From the NCBI RefSeq assembly GCF_035582795.1, contig NC_134373.1:11953501-12017500 (forward strand): a stretch of 64,000 nucleotides of DNA, written 5' to 3'. This stretch comes from Mycteria americana (lineage: Eukaryota > Chordata > Aves > Ciconiiformes > Ciconiidae). Below are positions 1 through 15,026 of the stretch, piece after piece (positions within the stretch are counted from its first letter, which is position 1; every line of letters begins with the position of its first letter). The translations under genes were made by a program, and so were the position numbers. Under the pieces are notes generated by a model. That model was not told the DNA's origin. It saw only the letters and a program-made list of their open reading frames with translations, and searched no databases.

Positions 1-60
1 CACACGTATATTCTATATACATACACTTATATACACACATATATACTATATATACCACAA
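1..60. repeat. AT/AC-rich simple repeat
   Basis: An alternation of TATA, CATA and CACA units, an imperfect dinucleotide tract running off the left edge. Confidence 0.8.
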
Positions 61-830
61 ACATATTTTGAAAAAGATCTACAAAGTTGGATTTCAGGCC
101 TTGATCCAACCGAAACAATTGGGGCATATAAGAAAACCTTTGTGGATGGAGAGACCATCCTCCAATCTGTGTTCTTTCAGCATCCTTGCAACTTCCTCAC
201 GGTTTCAGAAGCTGACCGCAACTAGGAATAGGGCAATGGATTAGAAGTGGATCCAACTCCATCAGATGCTTCTTACGCTCTTTCACCCATGAGGGTTTTT
301 GCGGGGAGGAGCAGGGGCAGTTTGCTGGGAGCAGGCTGTTTGGGGTTTCTGCTGCCAAGTCTCTTCTGGGACTTTGTGTCACACAAAAGGGGTAAGGATG
401 GCTGAAGGGAGAGTCTGAGGTATAACATAACGTATAAGCACTGTCATGTCCTAAGTGGTAGATGAAGGCAATCGAACCAGAAAACAAGCAAACTGCTATG
501 TTTACCATACATACACCATTGTTAGAGGCTCTATTAAAACAAGAACTCTCCAGTATCCAAATTCGATCAGTCAACAGGTGAGATACATTTCAGCTGAGTA
601 TTGTACCCTTCCAAGACTTAAACTGCATTGGAAAAAGACAGCTGCAGTCAATTATTCCTAATAAATACCTTATTGTAAAATAAAATCATATACACCCTTT
701 TTCTGTGTAAACAGAGTACTGTTTTACAAGTACCTAAAATAACAGTTAGATTTTGCTCTACCATAACATCCAGTAGTGGATTTAGGGATCCCATCATTCT
801 GCATGGCTATTGCGTCACAACAAAGCAAGG

Positions 831-865
831 ATAGGATAGTATAGTACAGTATAGTATGTAGTATT
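831..865. repeat. Imperfect AGTAT-type short tandem repeat
   Basis: Repeated ATAGTATAGTACAGTATAGT-like units in AT-rich intronic DNA. Confidence 0.6.
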
Positions 866-3800
866 CAAGGGGAAATTATATATTACAGTTTCACTACATC
901 ACTGGCGCAACATACCATGACCATGCCAGAAAAGCTATCTCAGGCTGCTTCGGAGTGTACCAGTGCCGTTGTTTAACCGGCAGGGAGGAGCAGCTCCGCG
1001 GGCTCTTTAGGCACTCAGCTCCCTCCTCAGTCACGAGCAGCCAGTTCTGCACCAGACACTCCCTGCCTTCGCTGGCTAAAGCAAAAGAGCCACAGACCGG
1101 TCCTTAAGGGCTGCCCTCCCCTAAAAGCAGACTCAGGTTTTATACGCCTACTTAAAGATGTGAAAGCTCCCTGCCCGGTATTCCTTCTGCAGACACCCAG
1201 CACCAGACTCTCCTGAGGCTGATGCGGGGAAGTCCAAACACTAGCAAAATCCACTGCATTTCCATAAATCTCCCACAAAGGTTTTTATTTCTGAGAACAG
1301 CTGCTGAGCCACTGCAGAAGCAAGGCACCATGCGAGGCCACTGAAACGCAACTTCTGCTAGTGTATGTCCCCAGAAACCCAAAGGCACTTCTTACAATTA
1401 CTATTAAAACAAGCATAGCAGTATAACGAACTCATTTTTTACATCCTGTGCCATTTAAACCTAGGGCTATTGGTAAAGGCCAAATCACTAGATCAGATAA
1501 ATACAGAAGACAGTGCTCTTAACATCTATGCACCTGCTGAACTTCCATGACAAGTCAAGTCTTGCTTATGCACGTATAAAGATTTAAGAGGTTGTGATGA
1601 CTAACATAAGAATACAGGAGAGATAGGGGAACGGTGCTGTTTTGTCTGTGATAACTCTAATAACCATCTTAGCACAGCTCACTGTGAAAAGCAGCGACAG
1701 AAATGTAAACCACCTGGTTTGGCTGGATGCCTGCTTTGCAGGGCACTTGACCCCGGGACTTCCTGAGCTCCCTGCTCTACTGGATCATCAGCAACAGCCT
1801 GGATGAGTAATGACCGAACAGCACTGACATGCGGCGGCAGGGTTACAAACAACTTCCTCCGCCGAGCATCTCCCGCTGCAATTACAACCAAGGCGAGCAG
1901 CAGGAGCAGGGAGAGCCTGCTTGCGCTGCAGGACAGGGCACGCCATTGCCTTGTTCAGCACCAGCTACCCTGCGTGCATCCGCTAGCTACACCAGGTCAA
2001 TCCCGCTCCTCTACCTTTCCCCTCGAGCAACCCAAAAAATCTCTTTAGCACAAGGTTGAGCAAAGGAAAAAAAAAATTTATGAGAAAGTGGAGCAAAACA
2101 AGATCATCTCTTTGAGGCTTCTGGTTTACCTACAGGCTTCTTGCTCATCCTTCAAAACAGAAACTAGCAGAGCTTCCAGCCACGACAGCCATACAGCTTA
2201 ACAGCAGCAAACGCCAAACAAGCAAGGTAAAACCAAATAAACAGCTTTGATGCCTGCAGCTGACCCTGGCTATGCTTTTGGTCAGCAGTCTCCACTGTTC
2301 CCCGTCATGACTCAACATCTCCTTTCTGCGTCATCCCATCTAGCTGCTCATGCCAGACTCTGCTCAGGGCAGCACCCAGCTCCCAAACTGAAAATTACCT
2401 GCTTGTACTAGCTGTGCTTTTGTTTGGCCCAAAACAGACTGGACAGATAGGGATGTACAGAAGTGCATGGATGAAGTATCGTATAAAGTAGGTGGCAAGA
2501 ACAACAACAGGTTTTCCTCACGACCTACCGCACAGGCGGTAATAAAATAAAATAAAAAAGAACAATAAGGTATGAGGACTGCAATCACCAACCCTGTGAC
2601 CCCAGTGAAGGCAGGTGGCCATGCAGGCATGCAGACCACCCAGGTACAGAAGGGCCAGCCTTTGAAGGAGCCAGCTGGAGCCCCTGTCTCCAGGTAGCAG
2701 CAATCTGTAGACATGCAAACTGCCATACAAAATTAAAATAAATTTGCAGCTACAACTTAACCTAAATTTCTCTTTTAAAAAGCTACCAGAAGTTGGTTGG
2801 GGATTTTTTTGGTTGGGTTTTATGGGGTTGTTTTTATCTCTGTTCCTCTTCCTCACAAGCACGCTTCAGTATAAACAACAATTGGGTAGTATCATTGTTA
2901 TTCAATGAGCCCTAATGAATCCGGATAAGAGACTTACAAAGATGGTATCTCACTTACTTCTGCAGAGTTCACCAGGTAATTCATAGTCACAGTCAATAAG
3001 TTTCATTATTCCCCATGCTAAAGAGAGAACAGTATTTTGCCAAATTTATTTGGGGGAGAGGAGGCGGAAGCAGCTTTAATTATATAAATTAAGTTAGACC
3101 GAAGCATGGAACAGATTGACCTCCCAGACCTTCAATTATATAACTAACCCTGCCAAGTTTAGAACCGGATCTTTTCCAGTTTTTCTTGTGAAAGTTGTGA
3201 TTTTCTCCCATGTTATTACAATTCCTTTTTTTAATATAGTGATATAATCAGAGCTCTACTCTTCTGCACAAATATAGTCTATTTTGTTCAAGCAAGTTCT
3301 TGAAATATAATTGAAGCTCTAAGGGTGGGTGCAGCCAATTTGTTTTGATAATGTTTCCTGTTTATAACAATCCTAAATTTCACTGCATAAGAGAATGAGA
3401 TCATCACTAAGGCATGGAAGGAGGGAAGTAGGATGTTTATAGCATCCGATTCATTTTACCTGAGCTTACAGATTTCATCACTTTGCAAACTTTGAATAAT
3501 CCAACTGAACTGAAGGTGCATACAGAAAATACAGACTCAGTGAACAGGACACTATGGCTGAACTGTATCTGCGCAGAGAAAAGTCATCCCCTGTTTTCCA
3601 AACCCCATATCGTATATTGTAAGCATCCTCTAAACATGCTACAGAACAAGGAAAAAGGAGAAAGCTGAGAAGGTTTAGGAGAGAAAACGCACAGCCTGAA
3701 CACATCTGAAATTTGACTAGTTTCAAGAATTTATCTCAGCAGAAAACAGCTGGAGTATTTGAAAGCTATGCTATATACCACCATCTCAATTCTATAACTG

Positions 3801-6800
3801 CCTGAAACCTAGACCGATTTCCACCCTCCATCCAGAAAACAGAGGTCAGCTTTTACCTGGCCAGATGAGTCTCACCATCAGAGATCACTCAGATCAAAGG
3901 CGGGATCTCGCAACTCTTAAGAACAGGGAAGAGAGAAGGACACAACAAAAAAGCTCAACACTTGAACCTGGGGAATTCATTAATTTCTCTGAATCAGTAA
4001 CTATTTTCCAGATAAAAAGTCTCAACTCATGCAGCTTAGTTTGAGACTCCCATCTGACTGACAGAAGAGGAGACAGCAGGAGACAGTAAAAGTGGTTTTC
4101 AATTCAACTGGAATAAAAAGGGGGCGGGGGGGAGCAGAAGCAGAGAGTCTCACTCACTTTTACCAACTACATGTCAAATCCAGGCCACTGCTTCCACTGC
4201 CAGACATTAGCCCACAATATATTACACAGTTCTTTCATTATTAATGAGGCATAGCAGAAGAAATCATGGCAGCACTTGGTCTACATCTGACTAACACGGA
4301 TTTTAAAGTACGAGATACAAAAAGTGCCTCTCAGTGTGAGCTTGCTGGAGTGGTGACCAGCATTTTAACACAAACACTGCTACACTGCCTTATCTTTGGG
4401 GCCCTGACTGCTGCCCACGTGGTTCGTCTGCTTTTGTACGGAAAATTTCCAAAACCTACCCACATAAGCTATGTTATGAGAAAGCACAGAAGTCAGCCCC
4501 ACGCCATGAACACAGACCCTTTCTTCCTTCTCAGCTCTGCGAGTTTACTTTGAACTACTGGCATATTTGAGAATAAGCTTTTGTAGTTATTTTCATCACA
4601 CGTAGTTATTTCAGTGTGTGACCAGCAAGGTCTGTTCCACCCCTGAGCTTCTTGGACTGCTGGTGGGAACGTCCCACTGACTAGAAATAACGTGATGTTT
4701 CTTCACAAGAGAGGACAGGGAGAGTTGGTGGCAGTGGGTAGGGAAGCAGGGCCCCGACCCGCTCCTGATCAGCAGTTCAGTGATGAACATGTTCCACCAA
4801 GTCAGTGTAAGCCTTTCCGTTGAGTTTTGCCGGGATGTAAAGAAAGCAGCAAAACCTTTCCATTGTGAAGGTTTAGGGAAGAAACAGAGAGGTTATACCC
4901 ACAGGCACAGAAACAACAAGAACTAGTGAGACAGATCACATAAGAGTTGATTTAAGACATTGTAATATTGTCTTCCAACTCAAATACAATACAACCTTCG
5001 AAAGAAGGCAAGCTTAAGCATCCATACATACTTTGATATGTGACAACTTGCTCACACTGTTGTTCTCTATAGAAAATTTCCAGCCTCTGTTTCTGTTCTG
5101 TCTTTTGTTGTACTAGTCCTGGCGTTACTCCAGCTGTATTTTGACATACAGTTGAGTGTCATATTAAACATTGCATTTTGAAAACAGCTTCAAAAGCTTT
5201 CCATTCCCAGCAGAAGCACAACACAACATTACACTTTTGTACCTCACAAACTGGAACAGTTTGGAAAAAGTTTACTCCCAGCTTAATAATATTTCATGGA
5301 GGTGCTCGTGCTGCTCACAATACTCCTGGTTCTTAAAGATAACATTAGCTATTACATCAGGTACTCATGTTTACGTGCTATATTTTAATATTGCACAGAG
5401 TACTACTAAAAGTAAAATTATCATTGGTCAGTATATACACAAACCCACTACAGGCGGCAGAAAGCCTCCAGTTCTTTTAAAACTACCTTGCTGACACAGT
5501 CTAAACACGTACCTTTTCATTTATATAACGTGGAAGTAAGTAGACATGAGTTTTCACTGTTCCTGCTAAACCCTGGGCTTCTCTTTCTTCAATGCAAGGT
5601 ATCGGCGTCACACAGCAAATGCCCCACACATACACACACACATTGATATCTCCTGAATATCATGAGAGACAAACATGCAATTAACTATATTTTAAAGATC
5701 TGATTATTGATTTTCTTTTAAAAAGCAACCTGCTTTTATTTTAAAAGGCAATTATGTATTTATTAAGTATGCACAAGAGGTAGGTCCTCCAGCATACAGA
5801 AACAAAACAAAATAGTTGCGTTTTTCTGAAGGCTCCAAGAGTTTTCAGCAGAATTGCAGCTCCAAACACGTGATGAGCTGTAGAGGATGGGCCTACACCA
5901 CCACTGATCCAAGCACCAAAAGCTTTGGGATGTTCCAAAATCTCCCTTAATCCCATCTCTGCCATGCTGGGCTGTGAAGGTTTATCCACTGAGTCTTCCC
6001 TTGTATCTACTGACTCTAGGACTCCTTTTCATTTTCCAGTGCATGGTACTTTCCAGGCCGAACCTCAGTTCTCAGCCATACTCCCAATACAGTAGCTTTA
6101 TGTCTGCTGCAATCACAAAAAGTGAAGCCGTGACTTGCAAAGCAGGATGACTTCAGAGAAGTTTTCAAGTATTAGACCCTTGTTTTCTTGCATTTCTGCT
6201 CCCCTGTCTTCATCTGGCATTGCCTTCATCGCGGTTTGTGTATACAAGAATCTAGGAGCCTTAAAGTCAGCTACCCAAACCACAAATACACCAGCACAAA
6301 CACATACATCCATATTATAATACTGTAAAACCTATACAAAAAGGAAGTCGTCAGGCCAAGAAATAGATTTTGTGATGCAGTCTGTTTCCCCACACTGTAA
6401 TCTTAATCCCTCTTCTCTAGATCAACCCAGACTGAATTAGTCAGTACCTGTCCATCTAGAAAAACAGGCGGCTGTCACTTCATCAAGTGAGTTTATTTGT
6501 ATATCTAGGCAACTAGGCCAGAATGTCATGCAGCATGTCAAATTAACATATAACTAAGGTCATTTCCAGCTGAACAAAGGCAACCAAAACCCTCCAGCAT
6601 ATTGCATTACCAAAGTTTGTCACAGAAAATTAGGTAATGCTGGTACACCAGGAATAGTCACACAGATCTGATTTCACGGACCACTGATCCTTGGACCCTA
6701 GAAATGATGGCGGAAAAAACTATGCATATAAAATTGTCTGTCACAATGCCGAATACTGCAATTACAGAACGTTGTTGCTGTTAAATGCAGCAAATTGATA

Positions 6801-7734
6801 TATAGTTTACATGTAATCAAAGACAGCAGAGATTCATTTAAACTTGCAGTTAATATCATGAACAACAAGACACGCAGAAATCGTATTTTTACTAATTACA
6901 AATTCAGTAAAACATTCTTTAGTGTCTAAAATAATATGGTTAACAAATAACTACTTGGCAGCTACATCATGTTCTCCCCTTTCTTATAATGTTAAGACCT
7001 AAATAATTTCATCCTCAAATAACTGGAGCAGATTCTTGAAGGTACAAGCCTCGTTGGGAGGAAAAGAGATCCCTCAACTTAGTCATTAACAACAAACTAA
7101 ACTAAAGCTTATTATCATATACAAAAAGGAACATTTCCTAGCTTTTAACCAGGTGTACAGAAGGGAAAGGACAGTATACGTCAGTTCCGGTCCTGTCATC
7201 TTTAACCTCAGGAATGACTGGCATTTGTTTGTGATGACTGTCAAATATACCGGTACCAGAATAAAGTTATTCACAGGGATTTTAAAGGGATAAAATGATT
7301 ATATACATGGTCAAGTGCAAAAAGACGTCTGTAACAATTGAAAACACCATTGAAGAGGTTAGGATAGAAAGCGAGTAATGGTGTATCAAGAAAACCCAAA
7401 GTAATTACTTAGAAACTAACAGCACCACCAACCCCACAAAAGATTAGACCAAAAAAGGAGTATATTTCACACACACAACATTTACCAAAATAACACCCTT
7501 TCCTCGTGTCCTCCCAAGTGCCCATCGCCCAATGCATCGAGCCCCCAGGAGGATGATGAATGCAGCAAATATCATCACTTTAAAGCAAGAGATGTCAGAC
7601 AGAATCCTGAGCCCCTGCCACCTGATACACCCCCGTGATTTTCCATTCCATTCCTTCCAGCAACATCTTGAAAACCACTCCAGTTGCAGGCTGTTTCAGC
7701 AGCCACAAGAAAGACAGACTCAACCACAAGTGAA

Positions 7735-8180
7735 AGACTTCATGTGTTCAGACTTTATTTTCTCCTTCTGGCAAGGGAAAAAGCTGGTGTAATGGCCCAG
7801 CAGGAGACGTTTGGCACAGAGATGGAGGACACCTTGATTGTAGGCGTGGCACCACAGTGGAAATACCTAGCACATAGGCAGAAAAATGCCTGTGGCTTGG
7901 GAAGGAGAGATACCCAATCAGTACGTAAGCACGGGGGAACACGTAAAGGCAGTACCCGTGAGTGTTGTGCCAAAACTCACCTCTGGCCAAGAGCCGCACA
8001 GCAGGTGCTGGACACCTCCACGAGGAGGGGAATCTCCTGAGGGTCCCACAACACGGCGGCCGCCATGGTGGGGCCGCGATTGAGGCTGGTCACCAGACTG
8101 AGCCAGCGCCGCAGCCAGGACAGGGGGTCAGGGTACTCAGCCACCCCACATCCGGCACCACGTGCCCACTTACTGATGGA
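7735..8180 (-). other. Compact promoter/exon/poly(A)-like unit in ANKRD44 intron 1
   Basis: On the minus strand a locally CpG-rich patch (about 8040-8180) leads to an ATG at 8064-8066 in a near-perfect Kozak context (CCACCATGG). It is followed by 28 codons (MAAAVLWDPQ... to ...CCAALGQ) and a consensus donor GTGAGT starting at 7980 (phase 2). About 220 nt further on is AATAAA (7754-7759) followed by a GT-rich stretch. Taken together this resembles a small transcription unit, an alternative first exon or an old LTR. The peptide is not recognised. The phase-2 donor does not match ANKRD44 exon 2 (phase 0), so it is not a simple in-frame alternative start. Confidence is low without transcript data. 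Confidence 0.3.
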
Positions 8181-11100
8181 GGCCAAGCACTACCACCACG
8201 ACCAAAGCACTTGAGAAGCGCACACCATGAGGAGCCAGCTGAAAAGCAGACCGTTTTATGTGCCACTACAGTACTATCTTCTACCCAACTCATTTCTGTA
8301 TGTTTTCAGTATTACCCACTAAGCAAAAGATTTACTGATGCCTATCCCAAAAGGCACCCTGATCTTTTCAGGAGGTGAAATCTGAAAGCCCACCCGTTGT
8401 CAAACCTCCATCGACCCCTCCAAGGTGCCTCGCATGGCCAGCTGATAGCATCAGGGTGCTTCCTCCAGCACACTTTGTTAACATAAGCAAGTTATGAGGG
8501 GTAAGTTAAAAGCAAGATCTGTCTGTGCTGTTGCCATGCAGGCTCAAGGGCCGAACAGTCAGTTTCAATAGTCAATTTCAATAATTCCAACATTAACACC
8601 TAAAAAGCTAGAAATTAGGGATGATCTTCCAAAATTCTAAATACAACCTGGGAATTCCTATTACCTTAGCCCAAATTACTCCTCTGGATTAATACTTCAG
8701 TACAAAAGCTCCAGCAGGTGCTTCACAAGCACTGCAACTCCAGCCCAAGGAACTCATGCCAATGGACACGGAAGAAATGCAAACAAGACTGCCTCTCAAG
8801 CACTCCCAGTGCCAGGAGCCAACATCCAAGAGGGAAAAGCTAGTCCAGCTCAAGGCAATGGCAACATGCCCATAAATTTCAGTGGAGCCAAGCTTTTATG
8901 TCTGCACATCTGAAAGGTAGTTCCTGAATGGCATAATATTTACCATTATCATTATAGACCACTAACGTAAACCCAGAAAGCTGTGCTGGGGGGGAGAAAT
9001 GCCAGAAAGGTTTCGTTAGGGTATTTTATGAGAGGTTAATTGTAAAAAGTAAGTGATGTTCGAAGAAACTGGTTAACAATCAGAGAAGAGAGACTTCTAT
9101 TTAGCCCACAAGCAAACAACTATATTTTATGTTAGTGCTACAGGGCTGCTGTCTCTGCCAGCAGAAGATAAATGTATTTCTTCTGCTAGCCTGAACCTGC
9201 ACATATTGTATAAACACATCGTAGAGTAACAACACATATGCAGGGAGTTTACACCAGGCCTGCAAAGCAGATGGCCCCACAAGCCACAGACAACCCTCCA
9301 AACGACTCCTTTGTCCTGCCATACCATCTTCGCCTTGAAAGGTGAAGCAGGAATGAAAGGCAAGCAGGAATGAATGCCTTTAAGAAGATCAATATTCCCC
9401 AGAGTTTGTTCCTCCAAATAAAGGAGCCTCCGAGTCCTCTGATAGCGTGCCAGGCCAGCTGGTCTCGGAAATCCCAGGCCAGTGCCAGAACGGCACATGT
9501 TAAGGCACAAATTATTCAGTGGAGTAATTTCGACCAAGGTGCTCATAAGCAGTACAGGATGCAGCACCGCTGCTCAGGTGGGCACAGCCTGGGGAGAGGG
9601 GCTGGCAGCAAGGGACCCGTGCTGCTCTGCGAGTTGCGTCTTGGTGTGTTTTCTTTGCTGTTAGGTTCACGATCAAGCTTATGTTTTACATACACACGCC
9701 CAAAGGTTGCAAGAGATACTGTGCAAACTAAAATACTGTCACCCTTTTCATACAGAGGGAAAATAATTGTGATTTAAAGGAGAGGGACGGCATGCATCAG
9801 AAATAAATCTGATCAGACCAATAAAGGTAAAATTACGTGGCTGCAAGGCATCTTGCTAAAGCAGCATAAGTACAGAGGAGAGAAATCAGTGGGTTGCTGG
9901 GTGTAACGCTATGATGTGCCGCCACATCCTCGCTCTACTGAGCCTTCAAAAAGAAGTGGCTAGAGACTGGGGTTTTGGGTGGGGGTTTTTTTCAGGGTTT
10001 TCTTGTATTTTTAAGGAAGGCTTTGTAAGGCTAGGTTACAGCACACTTTTCTTATTTTGGTATAATAAATTTACTTCACTTCCTTGGCTATGTTGGAGCA
10101 TCACTCAGTTTTGGGAGCTCCTTTGGCAGCCAGTGCTTGGGCCAGCAGAGGGAACTGATGGCCACTGCCCCACCTCCTAGGGACCAGGAAGCAGGGGCCC
10201 CAGCTGGTTTTGGGCAGCCAGTTTCAGAGAATCCAGGTCTTTTACGCACTGTTCACAGAAAACCCTGCTGTGACATAATAAAACCCACAGGCCTATCATT
10301 ATTTTAGTCCTAATTTTTTTATTACAGTATCCAGGCATTGAATTTTTAATTTATATCTGTATATTGAACACATTCCTGAACATTCAATAACACTTCTTAC
10401 CTTTTAGAGACAGGATATGGGTTTATTGATGCTTTAAGCATGAAGCTACATGGAGCCGCACACCAGAAGAAATTCTTTTTAATAAAAAAGTCGACGTTTT
10501 TAGAAACCCAACTGCAGCTACAAAAGTAGGTGCCTTCTAATACCATGACAGAGCGCTTCACACACATATTTTAGCACCAGATAGTTCAAAACCACACAGA
10601 ATACAAAATATGAGGCACAGTATTTTATGGCCCTACGATAGAGAATTACTTTCAAAGAGGAATTTTTGACTGAAATGGTTTCAACTAGGAAACAGGGAAA
10701 ACTACCTGGAAGGTTCAATGCTCACAAGGTACTTTGGTGTAAAATCATTACTGAGGCGTGTGTGCGCAGTCACGCAAAGCACTCTTCAGTTAACGAGAAA
10801 TACCTGGGTTTGCTTCACCAGGCCACCCATCTGGGTGCTAGTTTTAAGGACACACGTTGAGCCGATCCCCGTGGTCACAGCAGCTTGCCCACAGCCTGTC
10901 TGCAGAGGCCTCCTCTCTCTACAAAAACCCTGCAAGGCAGCAATGTTGCTGAGAGCATAAGTCAAGCAAAATCACAGCTGGCAGAACACATAGCATAAAG
11001 TAAGTTCAGAAGACAAGAATAAAGCAGGAGAAAAATTCAAAGAGAGTGAACAGATGAAAATAATTATAAGACAATTTCAGAGACAGAATTTGGGTGGCTT

Positions 11101-11568
11101 AAAAGGCAGCAAGACAAAGTTCAGGAAGGGAAAAACAGAGACGGCCAAAGGGTCTCAGCTATTCTGATAACAAGGAGGGAAATGTCACAGGGGATCAACA
11201 CACTGAATTTAATAACCATTTGGAGCCAGGATGAGGTGGGAAAGAAGGCGTTAAGTTTTTATGAAAGATGCAAGCTTTGGCAACAGAAAGACGATAGCTC
11301 CAAGTGGTGTATACTGACTTTCACAAGCTCTGGAGGAGTACAGTAAAAAAGGAAAAACCAGCATCTTTCTTCTCTGAACACCGGGTTCACCTAAGCTATC
11401 CAGTACCAGAACTACAAATGCAGGGGTCCTCGGTTGCAACGTAAGCTCACAGTGGGGTCAGCACCTCTCTGAACATTAGAGAAGTGTGCTTGGTTATATG
11501 CAGACCTACACCTTTACAAAACCAGATGGGATGTTCCTTCTACATTCATGGGGAGGAGAAAAAGGAAC

Positions 11569-11596
11569 GCTGAAGCCTCCATGCTGAAGCCTCCAT
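11569..11596. repeat. 14-bp perfect tandem duplication
   Basis: The unit GCTGAAGCCTCCAT occurs twice head to tail without mismatch. Confidence 0.95.
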
Positions 11597-12141
11597 GTTG
11601 GGGCAGCATAGTCATTTAAAAGACAATTCTTAACAGTTGCAAAAGGAAATGCTATAAGCATGATGTCCGTATTGCTCTTTCCCAATGGAAACGCAGCAGT
11701 GCATCATTCCTGTTCTCCACTTTGGTCCCCCCAAGGGCTCCCTCTGTTTGGAACAAGCACCTGCAGTGGTTTCATTAGGAACTGACTGGAATGGGAAAGA
11801 GATCAACAAGCTCAAATGCTTTCAAGAATGCATTAAATATAGCTGTGAGACCCAGCCAACCTGTTACGGTAAAAGTAATGTTTACAATGTGGTTTGAGAG
11901 CACGGACTTCAAAGAAAGAACTGGCATCAGCCACAGAGAGCTCCTGTCTATCACAAAGGCTTCGGAAATCACAAAACAACCTGTCCCAGGTATTTAAGGC
12001 ATGTGGAAATCACATTCCCTACTGTTACTCTCCTCATCTAACTTGTCCATTTGTTTTCAAGATTTGATTTAATTCGTTTCACCTTGAAGGCCTCTCAAGC
12101 AATTACAGTGTATGTTCTGCAATCATGAGAAACAGTTAAAT

Positions 12142-12169
12142 GTACTCTTAGATCAGTACTCTTAGATTG
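12142..12169. repeat. 14-bp tandem duplication
   Basis: GTACTCTTAGAT(CA/TG) occurs twice in direct succession, differing only at the last two bases. Confidence 0.9.
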
Positions 12170-15011
12170 TGTATAGATATCAGCTCTTAACTCTCTTAAA
12201 TCACTATTCCTTTCAGCTGGAATTTATTATAAATGTAAAAAGAAGCCAAATATATCAAACCTTTAAAATCCATACAGCAGCAGAAATTCTGGTTTGTCCA
12301 GTGGCAGCCAGAAGAATAAAGTATTCAAAATTCTGAATATTTAACAAATATTATAAGATATTAACTTGTGCATCTGGCAAGCCATTAAGCAAAAAAGCCT
12401 TTTTCAAGCGAGAGTTCTGATACTAACAGACCCATGTCACCCTCCTAACATTAAAATTTCTGTTCAGTCATCCTTCAGCTATACCAATACAACCAAAATG
12501 CCCTGAATGTACAGCTCATCTAGACCTATTAAAAAGAAAACTTCGGATCAGAAAACATCACTTTATCTCTCTCCCTTCCATTCATTCATCTGTCTTGTAA
12601 CACGCTGCAAATATTCATACTGGCATGCAAGACAGCAACTACAGTGCACCATTTAAGGATTAAAAATGCTTCTGAATAGAAGAGTCAGTATCTACAAGCC
12701 ATTGCTACCTTATAATGCTGGGTAGATTCAGACACTGTTAAATTCCTTCCATATTTAAAAGGATACTTTAGAGTACATTTATTTTCCCTCAGTTTTACAG
12801 CTTTCATTAAACTAGACAATGGCATATTTTTTCCCCATTTGCATGCTGAAACTGGAATTGCTTGCCTTGGCAACAAAATCCTGTAATTTCTATTCATGCC
12901 AAAAGCATCTTTCTTCCTGTATCACTGACCAAGTTTGCTGCAGCTATGGCAAGAGCTTGATCAGAAAGCCGTATTACTGGCAGAAAGCGAAAAGCACCCT
13001 TCCAAGGGTCTGCAAAGAAAAGAGTCACAGAAACCGAGTGGCGAAGAGACAGCGGGTTCTTTTATCAGCTTCCCAATTTAGAAACAGCCAAAAATTGCCC
13101 AGGTGTCAGCCTATCTCATCACACTCGTATGAGGAACAAGCCTAGCACTTACTGTTCCTTATTATTCCCCTTCTGGCCAGAGCGGTTAGCAAAAGTCCAG
13201 GGCCTTTATGAGTTTGTTTCTGCTGGTGGTGTGAATGTAAGTTTCAAAAAGAGCGCACAAAGTCCCATTTCCCTGAACGGAGTAGAAAAATCAACAGCAG
13301 AGACTTCACTTCTCAGAAATCCTGACCTCTGCCATCCCAGAGACTTCTGAGAACACGACATTTTATGACTTCTCAACATTACGCTCCTCCTCCTTCTCTT
13401 ATACTATCAAAAAGGCTAGATGCCATTAAATGCAGGGAAGTTCAAATGTTGCTGACATTTGGAGGACCAGGATGCAGCCCACTGTACTTAACAGCTTAAA
13501 ACATGAATTGACTATAACAAACAGTATTGTAGTTTCAAAATCTGAAATAATGCCAGTCTTCCCATCACTCTGAATCTTTGCAAGAAAAAAGTAAAGATAT
13601 GGGCCCTTCATTAGGATGAACATTTGTTTCCATGCTTTTTTGTGGTTTTCTTTTTTTAATTACCTTAACATTCTCTAGATGCCTATAAATCTGCTGTCCA
13701 ACAATTTGCTTTGTATACTTCACAATGTTGGCATTACATTGACTAATTCCCTGGCTCCTCACTTCCCCCCTTTTAAAGAAGGCATAACATTTGTCTATCA
13801 CCAGTCCTGTATTTTCCCCATCCTTCACAGACTCAAAAATAATCTTTATAAGATTTCACATTGCTATAGCTATTTTACATTTTAATTTTTCAGTCTTTTC
13901 TGATTGCATCCATTATTTGCACACCTTCCACATCATGTAACAGATCTTTATTATCATTTATCATTTGTCTTCAACTTAGATCTAATATATTTATAAAAAC
14001 ATTTCCATTTTGTTTAATGAGAAAAAATATGGGCTGTTTGTAAGGCCAAAAAGAATGGGGAAAAGTCTCTTCAGAAATGTATGAAACGATGAGACACAAA
14101 TGACATATGATACCTAAAATTATTTGAGAACTAATGACTCTTTGCTTGTACTGTCACCAGCTCCAGTTTTTTGGTGTTAGGAGAAAATGATCCCGATTCT
14201 TCTGAAGCCAAAATGAAGGGGATGATGAAACTTCAGCGGAGATCCAAGGGATTTCGACCAGCACATGCAGGGGAAGGACTGCTGCAAAGGGAGCTTTAAC
14301 TGCCACCTTTCATCCAGCACCACAGATACTGTGGCAGTGTCAAGAAAGGAAAAGAGAGACTGTGCTGAAAACATAAAAGGGGGGGAAAAGGAGGAGTAAC
14401 GTCCAACATTTAAAAGTCCTCTGTGACACAAGCTGGGGACAGGGGAAAGCACAGACCATCTTCCATCAGGCTCTGAAAACATGAGAGGTGTGAGGAAGGA
14501 CAAACTGTGCTGGTATACAGGCAAGAGAGAAAGGGCTCCTCAAAACAAGGAATAATAAACATGGCTCTACAGAAAAGCATGGTTGAGGCAACTCAGAAAT
14601 CAAAAAAAAGATATGTTAAGGGTCTATACATGCACTATGTAGTGCATATGTTTAAACATACATATGTCGGACCATTGGCCATAGTACCAAAATGGAATAG
14701 TTGTCATTAATATTAGCTTAATACAGTATTGCCTGTTCATTGGATTTAATCCCCTGCGGCTCGTGACAAACTAGGCACAAGTCTGAATTTGAGAAAGTAT
14801 TACGTACCTAATTGAAGCAGAATTTCTGAATGCCCTGTCTGGACGGCAGCTGGAGTGCAGGATGAACCACCAGCATCGGTAAGAGTCACGCCAGCTGGTT
14901 AAAGAGGTAGCTGGATGGGAGAGCGGAAAAGTAGGAACGCCAGGCCATAACCACTAGCTACACTTTGGGGTTAATAAGAAGAGGTGTCAGTTGACTGCTG
15001 TTTCCCAGATT

Positions 15012-15026
15012 GGGGGGGGGGGGGGG
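15012..15026. repeat. G15 homopolymer
   Basis: Fifteen consecutive G on the plus strand in ANKRD44 intron 1. Length is uncertain because such runs are sequencing-error prone. Confidence 0.85.
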
